Notes: a model not told the origin generated them from the letters alone. Shown: positions 33,703-44,258, counted from the first letter of the stretch. The stretch is 64,000 bases of DNA from Prillingera fragicola (GCA_002335605.1 BEDY01000015.1:62001-126000); one strand, 5' to 3'. Translations and numbers: made by a program.

Positions 33703-33709
33703 TTTTTTT
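33703..33709 (+). terminator. RNA polymerase III terminator (T7)
   Basis: Seven T residues directly follow the tRNA discriminator base, the usual Pol III stop signal. Confidence 0.8.
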
Positions 33710-34702
33710 GTATCTCCGCGCAGCCCTGACGCCATATCGGACGTTTTAGCGCCTCCGACGCCGAGAGCGCAAGCTCCGAGCAGGCTGCAGGTCCCCCGCA
33801 AGCCCCGCTCATGCTCCGGGATACCGGCGGTGTGCCTGGGCTTGACATTTTGGCGCGGAGCAGGCGGTGCACTATGAGCTCATGGCTCGGTGAGCTCGCC
33901 TGATGGACGGCTGCCAAGAGTAATGTTCAGGTCGTTGTGCTTTAGCAGTGGCGTGAGCATAACGTTGATAGAGTGTTGCGGGTGTCTCATCGGGCCAGGG
34001 TAAACTCGCGAGAGCAGGTGATCAGACATGCAGAGACAAAAGAGGAAAGGCAAAGGGTGGCTTTTGCTTAGGGGTCGATGGACTTGCGTCGAGTGCAGTG
34101 CAGCTGCGCAAGGATGCAGTGCGGGGAACACATGGCGCGTTCTCGTCGACCCGGACAACAGAGTTGATGGGATGGATGTAGAAGAGGTGCTCCAATGTCG
34201 GCGGAGTAGTGACGAGCCTTTCGGAATCATGACGCCGTTGAAGATGTGCCGAGCCCGGCGTTGTCCGGAAGACGGCCGGTGCAGACGCCGAGGGACTCGT
34301 TAGCAGGGGAGCTCGGCACAGCCCTCTTACTCCATTACCCTTTGGATTGTGGAGCGGAATGGTTGCACGCTGTTCCGTGGCACGCCGCGGATAAACAGCG
34401 GAGGTAGCAAACCTGGGACGCCAAGAACTCTCTGTGGTTGTTGCCACTTGGTAGTGTCATTTGACTGTCTTTCGACCTAATTCATCGACCTGGCTCGGAG
34501 TGGATCAGGTCACCGCCTCGCAACTCAGCCTACGTAGAAATGGAGACGCGTGGGCTGAATCGCATGCAAGGCACAGCAGATGGTCTTGGCTTTGGCGCGC
34601 AGCAGGTGGAGTAAGCCATCTTCATCTTGTACTTATACTCTGACGACATTGAGCACATCCTCATCTTCCCATTCTCTCTAGACTCATTCCACACTACTGG
34701 CC
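33710..34702. other. Intergenic region upstream of the third A1-like gene
   Basis: This interval of about 1 kb between the tRNA terminator and copy 3 has short frames only. No coding, RNA or repeat signal was recognised. Confidence 0.5.
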
Positions 34703-36026
34703 ATGATCACGACTCTTGCTACTCTCTCAGCCGTGGCCACGTCCGCCTACGCTTGGGTCGAAGCGTACGTAACCCAAACACTAGCAAAGCTGACATCAGC
34801 CCTCTTGGTCGCTATGCTCCCAACCTTTACCAGCCAGTCAACGTTTCTGTCGGGTGAGTACTACATTATATCACAGTACTGACAGTTTCAGCACCCCACC
34901 ACAGTTTATGAACTTTATGTTCGACAGCACCACCTCGGATGTCGTCGCTCTCCAAAACTCGTGCCCCAGCGGCAGGCCCTGTCCCATGATCTACACTGGC
35001 CCGACCTTCAACTCGTCTGCTTCAAGTACGTATTGGGGTGTGGGACGGAATGTATCTATCAACAGTGGCCAGTGGAATTTTACTGGTGTGGCTGCCTGGG
35101 ACAACTTTGGTGTCAAGGGGCAAGATGCCGTCGAGGGCCAGGGATTCCGTGAGTGACCTACTCCAGGACAACGCTAACCTGCAGTGCTCGCAAAAGACGG
35201 CGACTCTGTCGACATTTACTACACCGAGCACGTCCAGGGTGTCATTGGTCTTGGCCCCGGCAACGGTGCTGGCACGGGCACAAAGTCTCTCTTCCAAACG
35301 CTCGCCTTCAAGCATGACGACCCGGTAATCTCCCTCTCCTTCCCGCGCCACAACCTCAAGGTCAACATGACCGACACCAACGGCCCCAGCCTCAGTGGCT
35401 ACAACGCGACCACGGGCGTCGACCTCCTCTCGCGCGCGACAGTCGGCTCGCTCAACCGCAGCGAGTACGTCGGCGAGCCGACCTGGATCCGCGCCGACGA
35501 CAACGAGTGGACCATCCGGCTCGACAGCGTGCGCGTCAACGGCATGGTCGCCGCGCCAGCAGACGCATCGTCGGCAACCAACGTGACGCTCCAGTTTGGC
35601 GTGTCGGGCGACTGGATCACTGTCCTCCCCGACATGATCGTGACCGGCCTGTATGGCCAGATTGACGGCGCGAACCGCACCCAGCTGCCGATCCAGCGCC
35701 TCGGCGCGCGCAACTCGGCAGGCAACGCGACCGTCACCGCCTACACTGTCCCGTGCACCACCCAGGCCAACGTCACGTTCACGTTCGGCGGGACCGGCTT
35801 CTCCCTCCGCCCGCAGGACTGGCTCATTGACACGGGCGACGAGTGTGTCGGCCTCATCCTCCCTGCTGCCAGCTCGAACAGCACCGCCGTCCTGGGTACG
35901 AGCTTCCTTCAGTCCGTCTATACCGCGTTCAAGTTTAACCCGCCCATGATTGGCTTTGCCGAGCTCGCACCCCAGGTGATGCCTATTGGCACCGCCAGCG
36001 CGTTCCCCGCGCCTACTCCCAAGTAG
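34703..36026 (+). CDS. Secreted A1-type aspartic-protease-like protein, divergent copy (3 of 3)
   Basis: Predicted 404 residues from exons 34703-34764, 34800-34853, 34892-35148 and 35185-36026. A signal peptide is likely (MITTLATLSAVATSAYA). The first active-site strand is GTPPQFMNFMFDSTTSD: Asp is kept but DTG became DST. At the second site the aligned segment is LQFGVSGDWITVLP, where Val replaces Asp. This is the reverse of copies 1 and 2. Supporting A1 features are VSVGTPPQ, GVIGLGPGNGAG and the C-terminal LGTSFLQSVYTAFKFNPPMIG. It ends AFPAPTPK with no hydrophobic GPI tail, so it is probably released. It has one more intron than copies 1 and 2, near the signal-peptide end. Proteolytic activity looks unlikely. 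Confidence 0.8.
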
Positions 36027-36699
36027 TGTCCTGCGCGAGAGTGCAGTAAAATAATAGTTTGACTTGTATGCATGCGCATCGACCGAGGGAGCGCCGAGAT
36101 AAGATAAAGCTGTTCGTAACTGCATCGCAAGAGTGGTGCACGTCGAGAGACTAGACTACTACATTTGTGTCGAGCTTACACCCACCTCGGCATCCTCTCT
36201 TATCAGTCAAGTGACGACACATCCCAGCCACCGACGTCGGGCAACACCTCGGACCAAGCCACGCACAAACGTGCGAGACACAGGGAAGACCTTGTTTTCC
36301 CACTCGAACGCCGCCTGCAGGCCATACCGCCGTCGTCGCATCGCAGGGCGGCAGCAGGGCCGGCGACGTCAGGGGCGCGCAACACGGAGAGGGGTTCGGA
36401 GCTGGCAAACAGGGCGGGCTGTGAGGGGTCAGGGCGATTCTTGTCGCAGGCGGTGCTTGTCTCGCGAGGGCTGGCAAGATGGGCTGGGAGGTCACTTGGT
36501 GTCAGCTAGTCAGCTGTTGTGGTTGTGTGGGCTGTTGTCTGGTCGTGTGAGCTTGCTGGCCGCGCGCTCCTCCTCATCGTGTGAGGGAGGCCACTGCAGA
36601 CCCAGAATGTAATACATTGTCACTATAGACACACGCCCGAATGCCTTTTATCGTGGCAAAAATAGGAAACAGTCGCAGAGTCACCTCCATCGCAGACAC
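36027..36699. other. Convergent 3' intergenic region
   Basis: These 673 bp lie between A1-like copy 3 and the convergent GMC gene. Short frames only; nothing recognised. Confidence 0.5.
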
Positions 36700-38340
36700 C
36701 TAGAGGCGCGCCGCAGAGTCGCCCTTCCATCCCTTCTCCTTTGCCATCATCTCCGCTGCATGCTCACCCACAGCCAGCACGGTCAGCATAGGGTTGATCG
36801 TGACCATGTCTGGGAACACGCCCGCATCGGCGATACGCAGGCCCTTGATCCCGCGCACCCGCAGGTCGGGGCCGACGACAGCGAGTGGGTCGCGCTTCGT
36901 GTCGCCCATACGCGTCGTGCCCGCCGGGTGGTAGACGGTGTGGGCTGCGCGGCGGGCGTACTCGCTGATTTCCTCGTCGGTCTGGCATTTCTTGCCAGGA
37001 GCAATCTCGTCTTTGAGCCACTCTTTGAAGGGAGACTGCTCGGCGACCTTACGCGCGGCGCGGATGCCGGCCACAAACGTCGCGGCGTCATAGCCCTCGG
37101 GGTCGGTAAAGTAGCGGAAATCGAGCGCGGGCTTGTCCTCGGGGTTCTTGGAGGTGAGGTAGAGCCTGCCGCGCGAACGGGGACGGGGAATGTTGGGCGT
37201 CATGCAGAACGCGTACCGCTCGCGAATGGTGGGGAAGCCGAGGCGTTCAGTGTTGAGCGTAAACGGAATCTGGTAGCAGTGCATCATGAGGTCGGCTGCG
37301 TCGTCGACGTCGCCGGCGGTCGACTCGCGGCGGAGGAAGATGCCGGCGTCAGAGTCCATGGTCGTCTGGTTCTCTGGCACGGGCTTGGCGAGCTCCCACA
37401 TGATGATCGTCTCGGGGTGGTCGAGCAGGTTTTCGCCCACGCCTGGAATGTCGGCCACGACGGGGATGCCGAGCGACTCGAGCTGCTTCTTCGGTCCGAG
37501 GCCGGAGAGGAGCATGAGACGCGGCGTGTCGACAGCTCCTGCAGACAGAATGACCTCGCCGCCGCGGCTCGGGTTGATGGTCACGCGCTTGCCGTCCTTG
37601 AGAGTGACGTTGACGCCGGTGGCCGTGCCGTTCGAGACGTTGACCTTGGAGACCCAGGCGTCGGTGAGGACGGTCAGGTTGGGGCGCTTCTCGTCGCCGC
37701 GCAGCATGGGGTGGATGTAGGCCACCGACGCAGACGACCGGCGTCCGTCGTCGGGGTTGTACGAAATGCTAAAGAATCCAACACCCTGCGTGAGCTTGCC
37801 GTCCTTTTTGATCGTGCGGTTAAAGTCGTTGATGATGGGAATGTCAAGCGCCTGGGAGCACGCAGTGACCCAGTCCTTGCACAGCTGGTTCTGGTGGTTC
37901 GCATGGACGACGTTGATAGTGTTGCGGAGCTTGTCGATGAGGCGCATCATGGTCTCAAAGTCCCAGCCCTCGCAGCCGCGCTTGACCCAGGCGTCCATGT
38001 CGCGGCGGAAGGGCCGGAACGAGATGAGCGTGTTGTGCGACGAGCACCCGCCGAGGATTTTGGCCCGCGAGTGACGAATGTGCGAGTTGCCCATCGGCTG
38101 CTCGGTCGTGCCATAGTCATAGTCAAACTCGCCGCCGAGCAGCGATAGCCACTCGCGCAGGTTGAGGACCTGCTCGTTGGTAAAGTCGGACGGACCGCCT
38201 TCGATGACCAGCACTCGGCGGTCGGGCAGGTAGGAGGTCAGCCTAGAGGCCAGGACACAGCCGGCTGTGCCTCCACCGACTACGATGTAGTCATAGTGGC
38301 CGTCGAGAGCAGAGTCGGGCAGTGTCGTGTGGGTCTCCAT
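36700..38340 (-). CDS. Choline oxidase-like GMC flavoenzyme with PTS1-like C-terminus
   Basis: Single-exon gene of 546 residues. The FAD Rossmann motif is YDYIVVGGGTAGCVLASRL near residue 17. KILGGCSSHNTLISFRP contains H102, equivalent to the His that carries covalent FAD in Arthrobacter choline oxidase (itself 546 residues, as I recall). The catalytic region has HTVYHPAGTTRMG and the final INPMLTVLAVGEHAA. The C-terminus is ARL, an accepted variant of the peroxisomal targeting signal 1. The enzyme would oxidise choline to betaine aldehyde, producing H2O2 if it is an oxidase, which fits peroxisomes. It is divergent from a betaine-aldehyde dehydrogenase that catalyses the next step. Other alcohol oxidases of the GMC family are the alternative. 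Confidence 0.88.
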   Translation of the reverse strand: METHTTLPDSALDGHYDYIVVGGGTAGCVLASRLTSYLPDRRVLVIEGGPSDFTNEQVLNLREWLSLLGGEFDYDYGTTEQPMGNSHIRHSRAKILGGCSSHNTLISFRPFRRDMDAWVKRGCEGWDFETMMRLIDKLRNTINVVHANHQNQLCKDWVTACSQALDIPIINDFNRTIKKDGKLTQGVGFFSISYNPDDGRRSSASVAYIHPMLRGDEKRPNLTVLTDAWVSKVNVSNGTATGVNVTLKDGKRVTINPSRGGEVILSAGAVDTPRLMLLSGLGPKKQLESLGIPVVADIPGVGENLLDHPETIIMWELAKPVPENQTTMDSDAGIFLRRESTAGDVDDAADLMMHCYQIPFTLNTERLGFPTIRERYAFCMTPNIPRPRSRGRLYLTSKNPEDKPALDFRYFTDPEGYDAATFVAGIRAARKVAEQSPFKEWLKDEIAPGKKCQTDEEISEYARRAAHTVYHPAGTTRMGDTKRDPLAVVGPDLRVRGIKGLRIADAGVFPDMVTINPMLTVLAVGEHAAEMMAKEKGWKGDSAARL

Positions 38341-39163
38341 GGTTTGAAAGGTCGCAGAGGTCGCGTGAGGAGGGGAAGAAGAGCAAGCTCTGAAGAAGTG
38401 CAGGGCAGTATATGACCTGCAGCTGGTAGTGTGGGTATGCCTCTAGGCGGGCAATGGCTCATGACCTTGGGTGGACAGTGTTGGAACCCCCTGTTTTAGA
38501 TTGATGTCACTATGCAGTCGTCGTTTTCCCTAGATCAGGAGGACAGACGGGGCACGGCGGAGACTGCGAACGGCGTACGTCGTCGTCGGCCATTCCTGCG
38601 CCAAGAACAGGAGCATCCTGCAGCGTTCTACATGTGCGATGGGATGGAGGATGTGAGGGGCGCAGGACCCCAGGCAGGGACGACTGCCTCCGAAGGGCGT
38701 GCTTGTCGATCTCTGCTCATGTCTATCTTGTGACCAGAAAAAACCCGATTCCCGGCTGACGACAGGGGTGTCCAAGATAATAGTCACAATCTCTACCCTC
38801 GTCTGCTCTCCTGCAGGCTAAACGAGCCTTGGGTCACCCCCCCTGCTGTTTCTGCAGGATAGTTCCTGGTCATTGCCTCCGACAACCCTTTGTCTCTCTC
38901 TCCTCTTCTGCCCTCCCATGTACTCTTGTTGAATGAATTGCTCGAGGAATGCACGCAGGGGCAGGGGTATCGAGCGCACGATTGCCGGCACAAGCAGCAA
39001 CGCCGACGTCATTTCGACCAGCTCTCATGGTCCGCCCGCCCCTACAATTTCTCAATCTCACTCTGCCCACTCGGCCAAGTCTCACCAGCCCCGCACTAGA
39101 CGTGAGACGCTGACTGCCTGTTCAAATGTTACTCGTACTCGTCTTCACTGCAACCAACTCATC
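38341..39163. promoter_or_regulatory. Shared divergent promoter of the choline-to-betaine pair
   Basis: These 823 bp separate the two divergent start codons. An open frame in phase with the dehydrogenase begins at an ATG at 38933, which would add 77 residues. Its translation looks non-conserved, so it is treated as leader. No specific operator was recognised. Confidence 0.5.
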
Positions 39164-40696
39164 ATGACCTTTGTAGACAACATCCACACATTCTACGCAG
39201 GCAAGCCGCAGCCGGACGCCTCATCGTCGACCTTCAAGTCATACGACCCAGCAACCAACAAGCCACTCGCGACCATCCACACGACGACAAAGGCGCAGCT
39301 CGACGCAGCAGTCCAATCCGCCCAAGATGCCTTCCCCGAGTGGTCGCGCAAGACGCCAATGGAGCGCGGCCGCATCCTCCTGAAAGCCGCCGCCCTCCTG
39401 CGCGAGCGCAACGACGCGCTCGCCAAGACCGAGACCCTCGACACCGGCAAGGCGTACAGCGAGACCCAGGCCGTGGACATTGTGACCGGCGCAGACGTGC
39501 TAGAGTACTATGCGTACCACATTGCATCAGGCGGGCTGGACGGGCAGTCGACCGTCCTCCGCCCCGGCCCCGACGGCGCAGAGATCCACACCACCCACGA
39601 GCCCCTCGGCGTGTGTGCCGGTATCGGCGCGTGGAACTATCCCATCCAGATTGCGCTGTGGAAGTCGGCCGCGTGCCTGGCCGCAGGCAACTGCATGGTC
39701 TACAAGCCCTCCGAGGTGACGCCGCTGCACGGAAACGCCCTCGCCCAGATCTACGTCGAGGCCGGTGTGCCCCCCGGCGTCTTCAACGTCGTGTACGGCA
39801 ATGGCGTGGCTGTCGGCGCGCCGCTTGTGGGCCACCACGGCATCGCCAAGGTGTCCTTTACCGGCCAAGTGAGTACTGGCGCCAAGGTCGCCGCGCAGGC
39901 CGCAAAGGACATGAAGGGCATCACGATGGAGCTCGGCGGTAAATCCCCGTGCGTCATCCTCCCAGACGCAGACGTCGACGAGGCCGCCGACGTGGCCATG
40001 ATGGCCAACTTTTTCTCCACGGGCCAGGTGTGCACGAACGGCACCCGCGTCTTTGTGCCCGACACGCTCCTAGCCAAGGTCGAGGCTGCGCTCGTCCAGC
40101 GGTGCAAGGACGGGATCCGCATGGGTTTGCCAATGGACGACTCGACCAACCTCGGTCCTGTGGTCAGCAAGGCGCACATGGCAAAGGTCCAGTCTTACAT
40201 TGATCACGGCAAGAACCAGGACAAGGCAAAAGTCCTCTACGACGGCTCCACTGCCGCCCAGTCGAAAAAGCCCACACCAGAAGGCTACTGGGTCCCGCCT
40301 GTAATCTTTACAAACTGCACCGACGACATGCGCATCGTGCGCGAAGAAATCTTTGGGCCCGTAATGGCTGTCCTGCCCTACTCGACCTCGGGACCGCGCG
40401 AGCGCTGGCTCGCGGAGCTGATTAGGCGCGCAAACGACACACCGATGGGCCTCGCTGCCGGCGTCGTCGCCTCCGACATTGGGCTCGCGCAGTACGTCAT
40501 CCGCCAGCTCGAGGCCGGCATCACGTGGATCAACACCTGGGGCGAGTCGCCGGCGGAAATGCCCGTCGGAGGGTGGAAGATGTCGGGTATCGGCCTCGAG
40601 AATGGGCACGAGGGCATTAGGGCGTATACAAGGACAAAGAGTACGCTCGTTCAGCTTGGAAGGGGAGCTTGTGCCGGTGCGTTTGCCAAGCTCTAG
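39164..40696 (+). CDS. Betaine-aldehyde dehydrogenase with peroxisomal PTS1 (AKL)
   Basis: Single-exon gene of 510 residues, class ALDH9-like. Catalytic Cys290 lies in FFSTGQVCTNGTRVF, and general-base Glu256 in MELGGKSP. NAD-binding is marked by GAWNYPIQIALWK and SFTGQVSTGAKV. YWVPPVIFTN, EEIFGPVMAVLPY and NTWGESPAEMPVGGWKMSG are characteristic of betaine/aminoaldehyde dehydrogenases. The C-terminus AKL is a strong peroxisomal targeting signal. It converts betaine aldehyde to glycine betaine with NAD+, completing the pathway begun by the divergent choline oxidase-like gene. The start at 39164 gives the normal family N-terminus. Confidence 0.92.
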   Translation: MTFVDNIHTFYAGKPQPDASSSTFKSYDPATNKPLATIHTTTKAQLDAAVQSAQDAFPEWSRKTPMERGRILLKAAALLRERNDALAKTETLDTGKAYSETQAVDIVTGADVLEYYAYHIASGGLDGQSTVLRPGPDGAEIHTTHEPLGVCAGIGAWNYPIQIALWKSAACLAAGNCMVYKPSEVTPLHGNALAQIYVEAGVPPGVFNVVYGNGVAVGAPLVGHHGIAKVSFTGQVSTGAKVAAQAAKDMKGITMELGGKSPCVILPDADVDEAADVAMMANFFSTGQVCTNGTRVFVPDTLLAKVEAALVQRCKDGIRMGLPMDDSTNLGPVVSKAHMAKVQSYIDHGKNQDKAKVLYDGSTAAQSKKPTPEGYWVPPVIFTNCTDDMRIVREEIFGPVMAVLPYSTSGPRERWLAELIRRANDTPMGLAAGVVASDIGLAQYVIRQLEAGITWINTWGESPAEMPVGGWKMSGIGLENGHEGIRAYTRTKSTLVQLGRGACAGAFAKL

Positions 40697-41680
40697 CCTG
40701 GCGTCATTGTGCCCGCGGGTCTCGGCGCCGAGAATGACGACGGAGGGGCGAGTGGAGTGTGGGGGATTAGTCCGCCCAGCCAGTGGGAGGAGGATCGGGT
40801 ATCAGGATACAGGTAGGATGCCGCCACAGGAAACCAGATCCGGTGCATTGTTTGTACAGCAGCTGTAACTGGACAATGTCGTGGATGTTGGCTGATGTAG
40901 GGCTCGGGGATCGGACGGATAGGTGGCCGGGTGATCCATGATTGTGGACGTCCGGTATTGCGGGGTCCGTCGGCGCCGAGTGTTTGGGCTTGGCTTCTGA
41001 ACAATCAGAGCGCGTCGTAGACGTGGTAGGTGCATAGTTTGTATCATCAGCTGTCGAGAGCAGGTGGAGTAGGGGTGGAGAATGGGAGGAGCGTCTCAAG
41101 CGTGACATCAGAAAAGCCACACCATGACAAGTGACTCTTTGCCACAGAAGTCAGTCCCCTTTGTTCTCCATTTGACTATGCTCAAAGCTTCTACCCTTCT
41201 CATCTTCTCGTTGAACGTCTCCTACGCCAAGAGAGCACCATGCGTGGGCCGGCAGTTACCGCATTGACAGCGACAGCTGGGACATACACGACAGATGCCG
41301 CCGGCTCATAGACCGGTCGCGAGCACGCCTCGAGCCGGCCGGACGGCCGTCCATCTTTCTCTCCTGCACTCTTTAGTCCTTCTTTGAGCAGATCTGGAAT
41401 CGTTTACGTACCTTCTCTGCTCCCCAAGACTGCTGTTACGAACAGCATGCTGCTCCCCCACGCTCCGATATACGATAATGGTTTACCCGCGCAGCTCTCT
41501 GTTCACTGGCCACTGGCGACGACCCCACGGTGCACCATGCCCACCACTTGGTTTCTCCGCACTTAATCTCTCTCTCTCTGCCCACAACAGTCTCCCTTGC
41601 TGATGTATCCATGGCCCCAGCAGGAGCGCCGCTCGCCGCTCGCGCATGCATATACATAGCCTTGGCACATCACAAACGAC
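40697..41680. other. Intergenic region upstream of the FAD monooxygenase
   Basis: This interval of about 1 kb contains the promoter of the monooxygenase, with a TATACATA-like element at 41651, 30 nt before the start. No other feature was recognised. Confidence 0.5.
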
Positions 41681-43555
41681 ATGCCCCCATCTCTCCCCAC
41701 CATGCCCGTACCGACTAGCAACTATTATCAGCCCCGCGTCTTCCCCGCGGCCAAGGTCGAGTCCACCCCACCGGGCGAGCAGCTCCCGGTGGTAGTCGTC
41801 GGCGCCGGCCCGGTCGGTCTAGCGACCGCGCTCGGCCTGGGTCTGCGCGGCGTCAAGGTCTCCGTCGTCGACAGCGGGACGGGTGCGTCTTACGGCTCGC
41901 GCGCGACGTGCTACTCGCGGCACACGGTCGAGATCTGTGAGCGACTCGGGTACGCTGAGGCGTTTACCGCGCGCGGCCTCCCGTGGACTGGAGGGAGGAG
42001 CTACTACCACGACCGCGAGGTGCTGCAGTTCCAGATGCCTGTGGCCGAGCACAATGTGCGACCGCCCATGTTCAACATTGGGCAGTGCGAGTATGAGGAC
42101 ATCCAGCTTGGGGCGATTGAAAAGTGCGACAATGTTACGATGCTGTGGGGCACGACGCTCAAGGACCTCTCCGCGGATGCCGAGGGGGTCACGCTGGTGG
42201 TGGACAGCGCCGAGGGGGAGAGGACGCTGCGTGCCGGCCGCGTCGTTGCGTCCGACGGCGGACGTAGCAAGGTTCGCGACATCTTAGGCCTCAAGCTCCA
42301 AGGCAACGCGTACGAGGGCCGGTACGTTATCGCGGACATTCACTGGAAGTCGCCTCTGCCTATCGAGCGCAAGGTGTGGTTTGACCCTCCATCAAACCCG
42401 ACGTCGACAATCATCATGCACAAGCAGCCCGACAACATTTGGCGTATCGACTACCAGCTCGTTGACGGCGACGACGCTGCCGTCGAGACGACGAAAGAGG
42501 CCATTATTGCTCGTATCACCAAGCATCTGTCGTGGCTCGAGGGCAACGGCACCATTACAAAGGAGCCATGGACGCTCGAGTGGCACAGCTACTACAAGGC
42601 CCTCGCGTTGTCGCTCGACTCGTTTGTGGCCGGCCACGACAGGGTCGTCTTTGCCGGCGACGCCGCCCACCTCGTCCCCATCTTTGGTGTCCGCGGCCTC
42701 AACTCGGGCATGGAAGACGCCGACACGCTGGCCTGGATGCTCGCAGCCGTAGTCCACGGCGACGCCGACCCAAAGCTCCTCCACGCCTACTCGGACGAGC
42801 GCCACGACGCCTGGAAGCAGAACATTGCCGCTGCAGGCAAGTCGACGCTCATCATGACCCCCGGCACAGAGGGGTACCGCACTACCCGCGACGCGCTCCT
42901 CAATGTCACCGCGGTGATGCCAGAGTACAACCACCTGATCAACCCGCGCCAGTCTTCCGCAACCCACGCCGTCCGCTCGCCGCTCACAGTCGCCTCGGGC
43001 CGCGAGGGCCTGCTGGCCGGCGAGCCGATCGACGACCGCAAGATCACCATCAACGGCACACCTACCTCTCTCAACGCCGCCCGCGGCCTCGGCTTCGCAG
43101 TCTACTCTATCGCCCACACCGACGCCGCCCCCGCCGAGGCCGTCGCAGCGCGCATCCGTGCCGCCCTCCCCCACGAGCGCGTCACCGTAGTCCCCCTCGC
43201 GGTGGGCGCGGACAACGGCGCGATCGCCGACTGGCGCGCCGAGCCCGGGGAGGTCGTCGTCGTCCGCCCAGACGGCATCACGCTCGCGCGCGGCCTGCCT
43301 GCCGAGCTGCCCGCGCTCGAGTCGCTCCTCACTGCCGACAAGTTTGCTGCCCGGTCCGAGGCCGTCGACAGGGTGCTCCTCACGCCCGAGCAGGCGGCGC
43401 GCGAGCTTACGTGGCTCCAGCTGTCCGAGGCGCTTGACGCTGTCGAGGACAAGCACGCCTTGCTCGCCCAGCTGGCACTCGTCCTCGGTGCCGACGCTGG
43501 GCCCGAGCGCGTCGCGCAGGTTATCAAAAAGCTTAGGAGTTCCGAGGTTGCGTAG
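41681..43555 (+). CDS. FAD-dependent aromatic monooxygenase (PheA/TfdB/MhpA-like)
   Basis: Single-exon gene of 624 residues. The FAD dinucleotide fold is LPVVVVGAGPVGLATALGLG near residue 35. The DG motif is VVASDGGRSKVRD, and the GD motif is RVVFAGDAAHLVPIFGVRGL with NSGMEDADTLAWML. The C-terminal 150 residues resemble the thioredoxin-like domain of phenol hydroxylases (VTVVPLAVGADNGAIADW, VVVVRPDGITLARGLP). Such enzymes hydroxylate phenolic or heteroaromatic acids using NAD(P)H and O2. The substrate is unknown. A second ATG lies 21 nt downstream of the chosen start. It is followed in the same direction by an MFS exporter-like gene. Confidence 0.87.
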   Translation: MPPSLPTMPVPTSNYYQPRVFPAAKVESTPPGEQLPVVVVGAGPVGLATALGLGLRGVKVSVVDSGTGASYGSRATCYSRHTVEICERLGYAEAFTARGLPWTGGRSYYHDREVLQFQMPVAEHNVRPPMFNIGQCEYEDIQLGAIEKCDNVTMLWGTTLKDLSADAEGVTLVVDSAEGERTLRAGRVVASDGGRSKVRDILGLKLQGNAYEGRYVIADIHWKSPLPIERKVWFDPPSNPTSTIIMHKQPDNIWRIDYQLVDGDDAAVETTKEAIIARITKHLSWLEGNGTITKEPWTLEWHSYYKALALSLDSFVAGHDRVVFAGDAAHLVPIFGVRGLNSGMEDADTLAWMLAAVVHGDADPKLLHAYSDERHDAWKQNIAAAGKSTLIMTPGTEGYRTTRDALLNVTAVMPEYNHLINPRQSSATHAVRSPLTVASGREGLLAGEPIDDRKITINGTPTSLNAARGLGFAVYSIAHTDAAPAEAVAARIRAALPHERVTVVPLAVGADNGAIADWRAEPGEVVVVRPDGITLARGLPAELPALESLLTADKFAARSEAVDRVLLTPEQAARELTWLQLSEALDAVEDKHALLAQLALVLGADAGPERVAQVIKKLRSSEVA

Positions 43556-44258
43556 GTTGTGCGTTGCCGAGTTGTACGATTATGAATGGGCATTGCATTG
43601 ATACTGGAAGGTCACTGGGTCTCTTTAGCCAGTGCCTACGTTTATTGACTTGTGCATGTTGACACACGGTTGACAACACGTCAGCCAACCTTTATGCTAT
43701 CCAGCCCCCTAACCAAGCGTCCATGCCTCACCAGCTTACCAGACCAGTGCACCGTGTCTGTCGGAGGCGCCATAGCTTCCAGAAGCCTGACAATAACCAT
43801 ACCACTTTTCACCGACCTTTGATATCTAGATGACCGACACAAATCTCACCTCAGCCTCTCCAACTCTCACCTCATCCACCGCTCTGCGCCAATTTGCCCG
43901 CAAGTCGTGGTCCTGGCAAAGGCTGGCGGCCGTAGCCTCGGTCCGCACAAGTCGCTCATCTCCGGCTCAAGCATGCTACTCCAGGTCGATGTAGAGTTGG
44001 CCGACATTGGCCGCAATGGCCGCGGCGTGCATCTCTACTCTTTTGGTAGGACATGTACCTTGCCCGCTTCGCCGCGGCGGGCGACTTGCACAGAGCTGCG
44101 AGGTTGGAGGTCACTCAAGGACGAGACGTTGCCATATCTCGACATTGTATACTCTTGCTCATCATCGCCATCTTGATTTGATAGCTGCTCGTCACCCTTT
44201 TAACGGTACGCGCGCTGTGGCGCCTGCCTCCCCGTCTTCCCCCTTCTTCCATGCGGCA
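43556..44258. other. Intergenic region upstream of the DHA1-type transporter
   Basis: The 703 bp contain an upstream ATG at 44251 in a different frame that overlaps the transporter start at 44259, and an in-phase open extension back to about 44016. Both are treated as leader sequence. Nothing else was recognised. Confidence 0.45.

Noticed and set aside
36760..38148. 462-codon open frame antisense to the GMC enzyme
   Set aside because: It mirrors the coding bias of the real gene on the opposite strand. Its translation is Val/Asp/Leu-rich with no domain.
38933..39163. Alternative N-terminal extension of the betaine-aldehyde dehydrogenase
   Set aside because: The frame is open from an ATG at 38933, but the added Arg/Ser/Cys-rich 77 residues are unlike the family and 39164 gives the normal start.
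42392..43456. 354-codon open frame antisense to the FAD monooxygenase
   Set aside because: Antisense shadow caused by codon bias. It lacks recognisable motifs.
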